From assembly GCA_964016985.1 (NCBI GenBank), contig OZ024827.1:57145507-57209506 (forward strand): 64,000 bases of DNA, given 5' to 3'. The notes under the pieces were generated by a model. The model searched no databases. It saw only the letters and a list, made by a program, of their open reading frames with translations, and was not told the origin of the DNA. This DNA comes from Anodontia alba. Its lineage: Eukaryota > Mollusca > Bivalvia > Lucinida > Lucinidae. Shown piece by piece: positions 12,727 through 23,890 of the stretch; the first letter of the stretch is position 1; each line of letters begins with the position of its first letter. The position numbers and the translations under genes are program-made.

Positions 12727-15066
12727 AGCTCACCTGAGCTCTGCTCAGGATGAGCTATTGTGATCACTTTTCGTCCGTCGTCCGTCCGTCCGTGCGTCCG
12801 TCCGTCCGTGCGTCCGTCCGTCCGTGCGTCCGTCCGTTAACATTTTCAAACGACTTCTCCTCTGAAACCGCTGAGCCAATTTTGCTCAAATTTCATATGG
12901 AGCCTCCTTAGGGTGGGGGAACGAAAAATTGCTAAAATGGTCGCGGTCCGTTGACCAAGATGGCCGCCACGCCCATATATGGTAAAAACCTTTAAAAATC
13001 TTCTCCTCCAGAACCAAGAATGCCTTGGGGCTGAACCTTTGCAGGAATCATCGGGGACGGGAGGTCTACCAAAATTGCTAAAAGAATTGTCGTACGTTGA
13101 CGTTTGACCTTTTTACAGCAAGGTTAAGTTTGCTTCCTTATGCATTTGTATGGGAAAAACCTTCAAAAATCTTCTTCTCCAAAACCGAGCATGCCTTATG
13201 GCTGAATCTTTGCATATATCTTTGGGAACAGGAGAGCTACCAAAATTGCTAAAATAATGGTCGTACATTGACATTTGACCTTTTTACGGTAAGGTCAATT
13301 TTGCTTCCTTATGCATTTGTATGGGAAAAATGTTCAGAATTTCAAACAACTTCTCCTCTGGAGCCTCTGGGCCAATTTTGCTCAAATTTCGTATGGAGCC
13401 TCCTTAGGGTGAGGGAACGAAAAATTGCTAAAATGGTCGCGGTCCATTGACCAAGATGGCCGCCACGCCCATATATGGTAAAAACCTTTAAAAATCTTCT
13501 CCTTCAGAACCAAGAATGCCTTGGAGCTGAACCTTTGCAGGAATTATCGGGGACGGGAGGTCTACCAACATTGCTAAAAGAATTGTCGTACGTTGACGTT
13601 TGACCTTTTTACGGCAAGGTCAAGTTTGCTTCCCTGTGCATTTGTATGGGAAAAACCTTTAAAAACCTTCTTCTCCAAAACTGAGCATGCCTTATGGCTT
13701 AATCTTTGCATATATTTTCGGGAACAGGAGGGCTACCAAAATTGCTAAAATAATGGTCGTACATTGACATTTGACCTTTTTGCGTTAAGGTCAATTTTGC
13801 TTCCTTATGCATTTGTATGGGAAATATGTTCAGAATTTCAAACAACTTCTCCTCTGGAGCCTCTGGGCCTATTTTGCTCAAATTTCATATGGAGCCTCCT
13901 TAGGTAGGGGGAACAAAAGATTGCTAAAATGGTCATGGTTCATTGACCAAGATGGGCGCCATGCCCGTATATGGTAAAAACCTTTATAAATCTTCTTCTC
14001 TAGAACTGAGGATGCTTTGGGGCTGAATGTTTGCATAAATCATCAGGGACAGGGGGTCTACCAAAGTTGCTAAAATAATGGTCATACATTGACATTTGAC
14101 CTTTTTACGGCAAAGTCAAGTTGCTTCCTTATGCATTTGCATGGGAAAAAACATATAAAAATCTTATTCTCCAAAACCGAAGATGGCTTGTGGCTGAATC
14201 GTTGCATATATCATCTGGAACGGGCGGTCTACCAAAGTTGCTAAAATAATTGTCATACATTGACATTTAACCTTTTTACGGCGAGGTCAAGTTTGCTTCT
14301 GTATGCATTTGTATGGGCCCCATACATTTGTATGGACAAAATGTTGATAATTTCAAATGGCTTTTCCTCTGAAGCTTCTGGGCCAGTGTTGCTCAAATTT
14401 CATGCGGAGCCTCCGTGGGCAGGAGAATGAAAGATTGCTAAAATGGGTATGGTCCATTGATCAAAATGGCTGCCATGCCCATATATGGTAAAAACCTTTA
14501 AAAAGCTTCTTCTCCATAACCAAATAAGCCCTGGGTCCTAATCTTTGCACAAATTATGGGGGACAGGAGATCTACCAAAATTGCTCAAATGATGGTTCTA
14601 TGTTGACATTTGACCTTTTTGCCTCCAAGGTCAAATTTGCTTTCCTATTTGTGTGGGCCATATACATTTATATTGAATGTATCGAAGTGACTTGTAGATC
14701 AACAGTAGTTAAAATTGTTCTGATTGGAAATCTAAGATGGCCATCATCTGGTTTATATTTATAATATTTCCCTGCCACTGTGCTGTTTACATGTATAAAA
14801 TCACGATTCTTCAGAAACCACTTTGCCAATTTCCACCAAATTTCACATTGATCCTTCTGTTGAAATGTGATTGATTGTTTATTCAAATGATCATGCTCCA
14901 TTGACTGTCAGGCCCCATATATTCTTCTTCAAAACTAAGAACTGTTCAAATGATGATATTTTCATAAGTTGCGATGATAGGATTGGAAAAATGTTGCATA
15001 ACATCTGCATGTCTGCAGTGGCTATGTCACTCAGGTGAGCGAATCGTGGCCCGTGGGCCTCTTGTT
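12727..15066 (+). mobile_element. Family A hairpin-headed repeat inserted in the palindrome right arm
   Basis: The head AGCTCACCTGAGCTCTGCTC is followed by a long CCGT/GCGT run (12770-12840). Tandem ~470-bp composite units follow ('GACCTTTTTACGGCAAGGTC', 'CCAAGATGGCCGCCACGCCC'). The tail is CACTCAGGTGAGC then GGCCTCTTG. The left palindrome arm gives the empty site: six T there, versus T5 before and TTT after the element, a net gain of TT. Confidence 0.85.
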
Positions 15067-18004
15067 TATGTTTCAGCTGAGGAGGGTATATCCGAACAAC
15101 AGCTGGTAGCCCCAATGCGCAAGGCCGTCGACATATTTGGCCCAAAGCCTCGGATGATTTCTGATCGCCCAGTTTTAGTTTTGGATTAAGGGTGGTGGTC
15201 GCCTGAGTCTTCCTACATTTGTTTTCATGTGACAAGCACTTTTATCCAGGCTGACCCATTTTTCCCGTGTCACTTTGCACGTGCTGCGGCTGCCAAGAAA
15301 ATAGTTTGAACCCCCGAAGCACTGCTGAAAATTCTAGAGGAGATGTCGATCTAACTGTTTTAGTATTTTACAGTGAAAATAAGGCTGAACATTTCATGTG
15401 AATCGTCTGCCTAGCAGACGATTCACATGTTATGCCATGCTTAATTTACACAGGAAAATAAGAAGAAAAAGAAAATGAAAATGCCGTCTGCTGAATATGC
15501 TAAGCGCTTCGTGTGTTAAAGTAGGGATACATTTCATTTGACAAGGGAGACAGAAAAGGACATGCTGGAATGTATCTACACTGCTCGGATCGGAGCCTGG
15601 ACGGTTGATGATTAGACTAGGGTTAGGACTGTCCATTCAAATCACCACTTAATGATTACGGTGACTTGGTGTCTTATGTCTCTTTCAACAACAACAAAAA
15701 AATAAAAGAAAAGAAAATATTTAAGTCATATTGAGATGATAGAACGCGGCGTCTGGTCAGGGTATTCACTGTTTGCAAAAACAGTTTAGCCATTTTTCTC
15801 TAGAAATATCTAAATCTCATAGCCGGATGTACCTCTCTCTCTCTCTCTAATATCTAGATCTCATAGCCGGATGTACCCCTCTCTCTCTCTCTCTCAAGCT
15901 CTTTCTTTTTACCCTCAGGCAAATATGACATGTCTTATGTCTCTTTCAACAATAACAAAAATAAAATAAAATAAAAGAAATTATTTAAGTCATATTAAGA
16001 TGATAGAACGCGGCGTCTGGTCAGGGTATTCACTGTTTGCAAAAACAGTTTAGCGGTTTTTCTCTAGGAATATCTAAATCTCATAGCCGGATGTACCTAA
16101 AATGGACGTGCCAGAATCTTACAAGTTTTGCAAACTCTCTCTCTCTCTCTGGAAAGCCCTTTCTTTTTACCCTCTTGTAAATATGACGTCTCCTTTCGAG
16201 GTAGAAGTTGTTTGCACTGACTTTATTGGAAAAATGATATCGCACCGGCGGGAATCGAAAGCGATTTGATCCCCACTTATCATGAAACACATGTATTTGC
16301 TACGGTCATTCGCTCCTTCCACTGCTTCAAGATTGGCAGTTACAAGTTTCTGGCGGAATGGAGTTCAGTGTACTGGTTAACCGCTTATTGTATAAGCATG
16401 CCCCCCTCTTTACTGGCGCGATTCATGAAAAAATGCTGTTCCCAATCCCATTTCGCATGGTCCATACTCGTAAAGCAATTGCAGTTAACTCCCTTCTGAT
16501 AGTCAGTTGCAGTTAGCTCCCTTAAAAGAGTAAAAACCTGCGGTGTGAGGACGTTACCCCGATTTATCAGGGCACAAATGAATATTATGTTATGTTGTTC
16601 TCTTACAGTATATACATTATCTTTACTGGTTTATAGAGCAATCTTCAAAACTTTCGTTTTCATTTAAAGTGTTCTGTTTTTGTGTCTTCAACATGCGATA
16701 TGCAAAACCAAGACCGTAATTTATTAAACGAGTAAAAGAGACGCATGTATAAACCTAGCATCGGCTGGAAATAATCTTCAAAATGACATTTGTCCATAAT
16801 ATTGTAATATGCCCTCGCGGACATTCTAGGCAGAGTCTTCCTGGTTAGAAACCAATACTAAGTTATAACACTTGGTGCTCGCGGGTATCGAATTACCACT
16901 ATCTGGGCTAATTCAGCAGACGACAAAAAAAAAAAAATCGTTGTTTACTTTTTTTTTATTACCAAGAAAACAGGATTTGACATTCATGCAGTGGAGACAA
17001 TTTGCATAATGTGCAAATCCTGTTTTCTTGGAAGAATGAGAAAAATATTTCAAAATGTCGTCTGTTGAAAATTTTACCCAGAGTGTTAGACGTTATGGTT
17101 TGCACAAACAAATCGCGCATTGGTCTGTACATGGCAAAACCAACAATAAAACTTGTACGAAGAGATGGATCAGCCTGCACACTCTGAGCCTGCACATCAG
17201 TAGTCTGATCAGAGCCTTCGCTAATCGTATGTACCTCCTACAATCTCTGGGTTTAACAAAACGTCTTGTGCGACGAGCGAAGACTCGTGTCAACATGCCA
17301 ACTGCACATTCTGATAAAAGCATTCGCTGATCGTATTTACCTTCGATAGCCGGGCTATCCAAAGCGGGATAAACAGTGCGACTGCAACAGCACATGCTGA
17401 TCAGACCCTTCGCTGATTGTACAGTATGCACCTTCTTCGGACTCCGGGCTATCCAAGAAGCTTGCTTTATCTAGTGGGTCGATACAGAGACTGACCGGAG
17501 TCTTTTGCTGGTCGCACGTACATTGTAGTATTGTACGTTTTAGTCCGATTCAGTGAGATTGTAAATCATACTTCAGACATGAGAACTTAGTACCGATTTG
17601 AACTGCAGTTAAACGGCCCAGTCTACACTATTTCGGTCTTGTCGAGCACGCACACTTTTCCAGGGTGGGCTTATTCATAAGCTATTAATCATTTCAGCAG
17701 AAACTGATAACTGCCCTTTTTTTCTTTCATATACTTTTGACGATAGAACTTACTTTTGGAGTTATGGCCCTTTGAAAACCGAAACTATTTTAGTGGTTTC
17801 TTTAATATTTCTTTTCTTTTTTTTTTTTTTTTTTTTTTTTGGTCTGCTCTGTAACTTGAAAACTATTTGAGATATTTTCTTGAAACTTTATTAGTTTATT
17901 AACAGAGTCATGGCACTTGCTTGATGTAAGTGCAGTGGCGGGGCATGGTGAAATGTCTGCAGCCCTTTTATTAGATATTTAACAGTATGAAATATTATGA
18001 AATT

Positions 18005-18078
18005 GTGCCTCGGTGGTGTAGTGTGAAGCTTCTTGTTTTGTCACCCAGGGGTCATGAGTTCGATCCCAGGCTTCTCAA
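18005..18078 (+). mobile_element. tRNA-like SINE head in palindrome arm
   Basis: 'GCCTCGGTGGTGTAGTG' then 'GAGTTCGATCCCAGGC' resembles tRNA A and B boxes. It is mirrored on the minus strand near 8085-8158. It is flanked by arm sequence and is not a tRNA gene: no plausible cloverleaf with a CCA-stem match was found. Confidence 0.5.
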
Positions 18079-18541
18079 GCCTTTCATATTGGACTTTAAA
18101 CCAAGGTCCACATCTCCGTATGACCTAGCTGTTAGTAGGACGTAATAAACTCACCCACTCGTTTGAATTGTCATTAGCCTCGTTTGCGTAAAGTGTGTTT
18201 TTGTGTGACAGACACTCTTTTCACATGTGCTGTCTTGTTGATTCTATGCCTCTTTGATAGCAGAAGCGCCCCTTTAAGTATATTCATATTGACACGTGTG
18301 GTTGCTGCACGCGAGTGAGAATTTCCCGGTCTTTTACCACAGTACGTCATTTATATTGAGCGCGTGCAGTTGTTGCATGGGAAAAGGTCGTTACAGGAAT
18401 ACCAAATATAAATACGTAATTCGTCGATTTGGGGCTTTGATTCTCTTTGTGATTTTTGTGTGTTTGTTTTGTTTTCTACGGTACATTAAATAAAAATGAC
18501 CATGCCGGACCCACTTGTGTGGCCGGACTAGACTAAGCCAA

Positions 18542-19207
18542 AGAATCCGGTACTTTTTCATATGGAGCTTTGTTGAGGCCCATGTTACGTGCTCGAACAA
18601 TGAATGGGGCTACCGGGATTATCTTTGGACCTAGGGAGCACCCAAATATATCTTTGGACCTAGGGAGCACCCAAATATATTCAGGGAACAAGGTAACATT
18701 GGTTGATATTTTAAGAAAACAAGGGAATGTACCTAATTTTGGGGGATCGGAATGCGGAAATTTGGAAAACACTTTTGGGACAATAAGACCTTTGTGATCA
18801 GTGCACACTCAGATCAACCTGCGCATCCGCATGAGCATGGACGATATAACCTTCACGCAGACTACTATATGATGGAAAAATAAAGATATAAATAAATAAA
18901 AATATATTTATTAAAGAAATATCTAAATAACTTTATTAAATAAATAAATAGATATATAAAAATCGGACAGGTATTTAGTCAAATTACTCCGAGGAATTTC
19001 GCATCATTTCGCGAGAAATATTGCCTCCGGGTACAATATTACCATTCCGAGTAACTTCGCATAACACATACTTTCGGCGGACTTGCGAGTGGTGTCCGCC
19101 GAATATAACGTTTACTCGGATTGATTCCGAGTGTTTTTGTCAAGTTCGCGAAACGCCGATATTCGGAATAAAGAGTTTTTGGTTCTTTTACCTGAGCTGT
19201 ACTGTAC
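18542..19207 (+). other. Non-coding stretch between palindrome and minisatellite
   Basis: It contains a 30-bp tandem duplication (ATCTTTGGACCTAGGGAGCA..., 18620-18680) and an AT-rich run with 'AATAAATAAA' (18875-18955). It ends with TTCTTTTACCTGAGCTGTAC (about 19185-19205), the same terminal motif as the inner ends of the palindrome arms. No gene is seen. Confidence 0.5.
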
Positions 19208-19724
19208 CCAGCCACAGTTGATTGCCGACACATGCGCAGCCACTGTTGATCCTCTTAATTATGTGCGGCCACCATTGATATGCAACATACATATTTCCAC
19301 TGTTGATCCCCAACATTCATATGCGGGCTACCTTGGACATGTGCGGCCACCCTTGATCCTCGACAACGTTGATCCCCAGTATATATGTGGGACCACCGTT
19401 GATCCCAGCATACATGTATGGTCAGTCACCATTGATACCCAGCATACATGTGCAGTCACCCTTAATCCCAGATATACATGTGTGGCCACCTTTATCTCCA
19501 ACATATATACATGACCACGGTTCATCACCTACATATATGCGTGGCCAACGTTGATCTCCGACATGCATGTGCAGCCGCCATTGAGCCCCGATATATATAT
19601 ATGTGGTCACCGCTGATCCCCGATATATATGCGCAACCACCGTTGATCCCTGGCCTTCATGTTCCCTGTATACATATGCAGTCACTGTTGAGCCCATATA
19701 TAATAATTTGCAGTCACCGTTGAT

Positions 19725-19920
19725 ATTTTCTACGGTCATTCTCTCTTTTCCGCTGATTCAAGAAGGGCAGTTGTCAGTTTCTGGCGATAGAATGTGCACA
19801 ATACTGGTTAACCGCTTAAGAGGACTAAGCCTGCCCAGTAAATGTGTGGTAAGGTAAACTGACTGCGCTCGACATGACCCCATTGGGTTGACTGGGCCAT
19901 AAAACCTCAACACAAACAAA
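19725..19920 (+). mobile_element. SINE-2, 5'-truncated, in the minisatellite
   Basis: It matches the 3' part of the complete copy at 32273-32579, from 'TTTTCTACGGTCATTCTCTC' to the tail 'AAAACCTCAACACAAACAAA'. 'CCGTTGAT' flanks both ends, but that is also the minisatellite unit, so the target duplication is ambiguous. Confidence 0.85.
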
Positions 19921-20417
19921 CCGTTGATCCCGGACATCTATTTGCAGCCACCGTTGATTCCCAAGATACATATGGTGACATTGTTGATACCTGGCATCTA
20001 TACCCTGCCACAGTTGATCCCCAGTATAAATGCATGGCCACCATTGATTCCTAACATACATGCATGGCCATCAATGATCTCCGACATACATGCGTGGCCG
20101 CCATTTATTCCCAATATAAATTTGCAGCCGCAGTTGATCCCCAATGTACTTTTGCTGTTGATCACCTACATACATGTACATGTGTGGCCACCTTTGACCT
20201 CAAACATAAATGTGTGTCTACCATCAATACTTGACGTGCATGAGCAGCCACCATTGATCTCCAACAAACATGTGCAGCCAACATTGATCCCCAACAAATA
20301 TGTACAGCCACACTTGATCCTAGACACACATTTGTGGTCACCGTTGATCTCAGATGTATATGTGCAGCCATTGTTGATCCCCAACATACATTTTCAGCCG
20401 CCGTTAATCACCAAAAC

Positions 20418-20702
20418 GTGGTGGTCGGGTGGTGCGAAGGTGCTGTGTATCTTACATCACTGGGGCGTCCAACTGATATTGGCTTACAGTTGGGCAAGGC
20501 CTGCTATCCTTGTAGTGGGTAAGGGTAGAGGGGGAATATTTTTATTTCTTCTGTTTCTTCACTTTCATTCCTGTTCCTCTTTCTTCCCTGTCCCTCTCTT
20601 TCATCTCCTCTACTCTCTCTTCTATCTTTTTTCTCCCTTTCTCTGGGAGACGACACAAAATAACCCTCAAGGGTTGACGTGTCATTAAACCCCAACACAA
20701 TC
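20418..20702 (+). mobile_element. SINE-3, full copy
   Basis: It is flanked by the exact 12-bp duplication AATCACCAAAAC (20406-20417 and 20703-20714). It runs from GTGGTGGTCGGGTGGTGCG to CCCCAACACAATCAATC, with a CT-rich middle (20548-20645). Confidence 0.85.
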
Positions 20703-20950
20703 AATCACCAAAACAGATATGTGGCCACCGCTGATCCAAAAAATACATTTTCGGCCATAGTTGATCCTGATATACATGTGTGGCCAACGTTGATCCTGAA
20801 CATACATGCATGGACAGTTGATCCCCAGTACATGTGCAGCCATCGTTTACATGTGAGGCTAAGGTTGATTCCAGACGTGCCGTATCCATTGACACCCAAC
20901 ATACATGTGCGGCCATCATTGATCACAGACGTACATTTAAGACCTGATCC

Positions 20951-21461
20951 CACTGTCTCATGTTAAATGAGTCCAAATACTATAGCTTCATAGAATAACC
21001 ATCTGAATGCAGCCTCGTTTGCTTACTTATTCAGTTAAGTCTCTATATAGCTCTCAAAACCTTTACTGATGTATACCACTGACACGTTGATAGTCAGCCC
21101 AAAACTTTTTGAAGTGACTTTTTGACATTTTTATGCCAGCAATTGTGTTACACTTTTGCTTAAAATATTATTTATGTAATAATTTTGAACCATTATCTGT
21201 AATAATAACAAAGTTTCCATCTGCAGGGTGCAGAAACTTTCAGTAGACATCAGTCGGAATTCAGCCATTCAATCTGTAGAGTCCGTAGCCCCTGACTGAC
21301 CAAGTAATTGCTATGCTACTAGATGTTATAATCAGGGATATGTCTTGTCGGCTTCAAAACTTACTAACTTCAAAACATTTTTCATTCAATATTCTTCACG
21401 AACAAGTTGATAATACATTTTCTAGGTATTAGAAAGGGTGATTTCATACAATTAGTTTTTT
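20951..21461 (+). other. Non-coding stretch with TAGAGTCCGTAGCCCC
   Basis: AT-rich. One copy of the 16-mer is at about 21279. No gene is seen. Confidence 0.5.
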
Positions 21462-23890
21462 ATGCCCCGCCACCAAAAAAGTGGCGGGGTATTATGTTAT
21501 ACCCTCTGAAATTATGAGTGTCCGTCCGTCCGTCCATCTGTCTGTCTGTCCATTCGTGTGCCCGCAACTCCTACAGTTTTAGGCCAATCCTTTTCAAACT
21601 TTACAGGCGCTTTTAGGATGGTCTGAAGATATGCATATGTTTTTTCAGAATCCTGAAATTATTTTTTTATCACATTTTTTTCATTTTTAACTTAGACTTT
21701 TTTCGAGCCCTAATACTACAGAAATGTATAGGGAGTATGTACCTTGTACGCGCAACTCCTCCTACAGTTTTAGGCTAATCCTTTTGAAACTTTACAGGCG
21801 CTTTTAGGATGGTCTGAAGATATACATATTGTTTTTTCAGAATCCTGAAATTATTTTTTATTACATTTTTATAGGCCCGTTTGAAAAACGGGACGTATTA
21901 TGTTGCGGGGTATGGCGTCCGTCAGTCCGTAAACTTTTTCGTTTCCGGCTAACTCTTCCTACAGTTTACATCCGATCAAGCTGAAACTTGGTATATAGTT
22001 AGACCATGATGTGGTGCAGCGCATATTGTTTCGGGGTTGCAGTCCACCAAATGTTTGCCAAATGTTTGCGGAATTATGCCCCTTAGAAAATTTCTGTAAA
22101 CTTTTCATTTCCGGTTAACTCCTCCTGCATTTTACATCCAATCAAGCTGAAACTTCATATATAATTAGACTATGATGTGGAGCAGCGCATAATGTTTCGA
22201 GGTTACAGTCCATCAAATATTAGCAGAGTTATGCCCCTTTGAAAATTTCAGTTGACTTTTCGTTTCTGGCTAACTCCTACAGTTTACATCCGATCAAGCT
22301 GAAACTTGATTTGTAGTTAGACCATGATGTGGAGCAGCGCATATTATTTCAAGGTTATAGTCCACCAAATATTAGCAGAGTTATACCCCTTTGAAGATTT
22401 CTATTAATTTTTCGTTTCTGGCTAAATCCTCCTACAGTTTACATCCAATCAAGCTGAAACTTCATGTACAGTTAGACCATGATGTGGTGCAGCGCATATT
22501 GTTTCACGGTTACAGACCACCAAATATTAGCAGAGCTATGCCCCTTTGAAATTTTCAGTAAACTTTTCGTTTCTGGCTAAATCCTGCTACAATTTACATC
22601 CTATCAAGCTGAAATTTTATTTGTAGTTAGACCGTGATGTGGAGTAGCGCATATTATTTCAAGGTTACAGTCAACCAAATATTAGCAGAGTTAAACCCAG
22701 TTGAAAATTTCTATTAATTTCTATTAATTTTTTGTTTCCGGCTAAATCTTTCTATAGTTTACATCCGATCAAGCTGAAACTCCATAAATAGTTACACGAT
22801 GATGTGGAGCAGCACATATTATTTCGAGGTTACAGTGCACCAAATATTTGCAGATATATGCCCCTTTGAAAGTTTTTGTAAACTTTTTGCAGCATATTGT
22901 TTGGAGGTAATAAATAGTGTGCAAATTTTATTTTATAGTAGGTATGTTTTTTGCAAATAACTAAAGTTTTGGTCATATGAGCAAGATATTGATTTTTGTT
23001 TTTTTTTCTTCTTTTATTAGATTTGCAAGGAAAGGCTGCCATTATTAAATCTTTATGAATACAGAATTCTTTTTGGATTTTTTTTTTTTTTTTTAATACT
23101 CTTCTGATTTGGCTCCCTTGAAGAACAAAAATAAAATCAGTATTAAACAAGTTAAAGGTTTACAAAAAAATTTCTTGCAGCATTTTTTTTTTTTTTTTTT
23201 TTTTTTTGGGTTGTTTATTTTTGTTTTGTTATTGTTTGGTCCAATATTGAAGTATAGGAAAAACAAATCAGCCAAAGGCTCATATGAGCTTATAATATAG
23301 TCATGCTTCTGTGGTGTGTCCTCCGTCAGAAAGCACTTCTCCATAGAAGCAGCAAACTTCTCCCTATTTTCCCAGGAGGGAGAAGTCACTTCCTTTATTC
23401 CTGGGTCAGCTTGGTCGCTTAGGTTACAGTTCACCAAATATCAGCAGAGATATGCCCCAATGAAATTTTTTTAATTTTTTTTTTTTTTGTAATTCCACTT
23501 ACAGTTTATATCCGGAGCACTGAATTATACAGGAGCCAGTTTTTGTGCTACATCTTTTTACTTGCCACGGGCGTATAATGCCCCGCTTGGTGGAGCTCTT
23601 GTTTGCATTTTTAACTTAGACTTTTTTCGAGCCCTAATACTACAGAAATGTATAGGGAGTATGTACCTTGTAAGCGCAACTCCTCCTACAGTTTCAGGCC
23701 GATCCTTTTGAAACTTTACACACGCTTTTAGGATGGTCTGAAGATATGCACAGTGTTTTTTTTCAGAATCCTGAAATTATTTTTTATCACTTTTTATTGC
23801 ATTTTTAACTTAGACTTTTTTTTGTGTTTTTTTGTCACTTGCTTGATACATTGCAGTGGCGGGGCATGGTGCATGGCTTGCAGTTTTATT
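21462..23890 (+). mobile_element. Family C hairpin-headed repeat, with family D nested
   Basis: The head ATGCCCCGCCACC-AAAAAA-GTGGCGGGG forms a hairpin. A CCGT stretch and ~130-bp units with 'CTCCTACAGTTTTAGGCCAA' follow. The remaining tail is 'TGCAGTGGCGGGGCATGGTG' at about 23861. Family D (21871-23603) interrupts it, and the family A head at 23891 cuts its 3' end. Confidence 0.75.
21871..23603 (+). mobile_element. Family D hairpin-headed repeat (copy 1)
   Basis: The head ATAGGCCCGTTTGAAAAACGGGACG contains the hairpin CCCGTTTGAAAAACGGG. Seven ~155-bp units follow ('ACATCCGATCAAGCTGAAAC'), then a non-tandem 600-bp region, then the tail GGGCGTATAATGCCCCGCTTGG and GAGCTCTTG plus TT. A near copy is at 50912-52615. 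Confidence 0.8.

Larger units (their letters stand above)
7614..18541. repeat. 10.9-kb imperfect palindrome
   Basis: The left arm 7614-11193 (3,580 bp) matches the right arm 18541-12321 read on the opposite strand. The spacer 11194-12320 is 1,127 bp. Stretches compared by eye (for example 8161-8330 against 17860-18010) exceed 90% identity. The right arm carries a 2,340-bp family A insertion (12727-15066), without which it is 3,881 bp, plus a ~260-bp internal duplication (15671 and 15932 copies). The left arm has a ~166-bp tandem duplication at 10621-10786. The arms contain tRNA-like SINE remnants, GA/CT microsatellites and palindromic motifs such as CGTCTGCTAGGCAGACG. No transposase gene is seen. 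Confidence 0.9.
12321..18541 (-). repeat. Palindrome right arm
   Basis: The reverse complement of the left arm. It carries tRNA-like sequence at 18005-18075 and a SINE-2-related copy at about 16285-16440. It is interrupted by 12727-15066. Confidence 0.85.
19208..20950 (+). repeat. ~31-33-bp minisatellite (GTTGATCCCCAACATACATG unit)
   Basis: Some 45 degenerate units of the form 'CCACCGTTGATCCCCGACAT + ACATGTGCGG'. Both strands stay open over long distances because the unit often keeps frame: a 254-codon plus-strand frame reads 'IPNIHAWPPL' repeats. I regard these as repeat translation, not proteins. It is interrupted by a SINE-2 (19725-19920) and a SINE-3 (20418-20702). Confidence 0.85.

Noticed and set aside
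19924..20688. 254-codon plus-strand open frame with IPNIHAWPPL repeats
   Set aside because: It is the in-frame translation of a 31-33-bp minisatellite, runs into a SINE-3, and similar frames are open on the opposite strand.
22830..23437. Minus-strand frames in family D, also at 52119-52316
   Set aside because: Lys/Phe-rich translations of homopolymer tracts; the two copies do not preserve frame.
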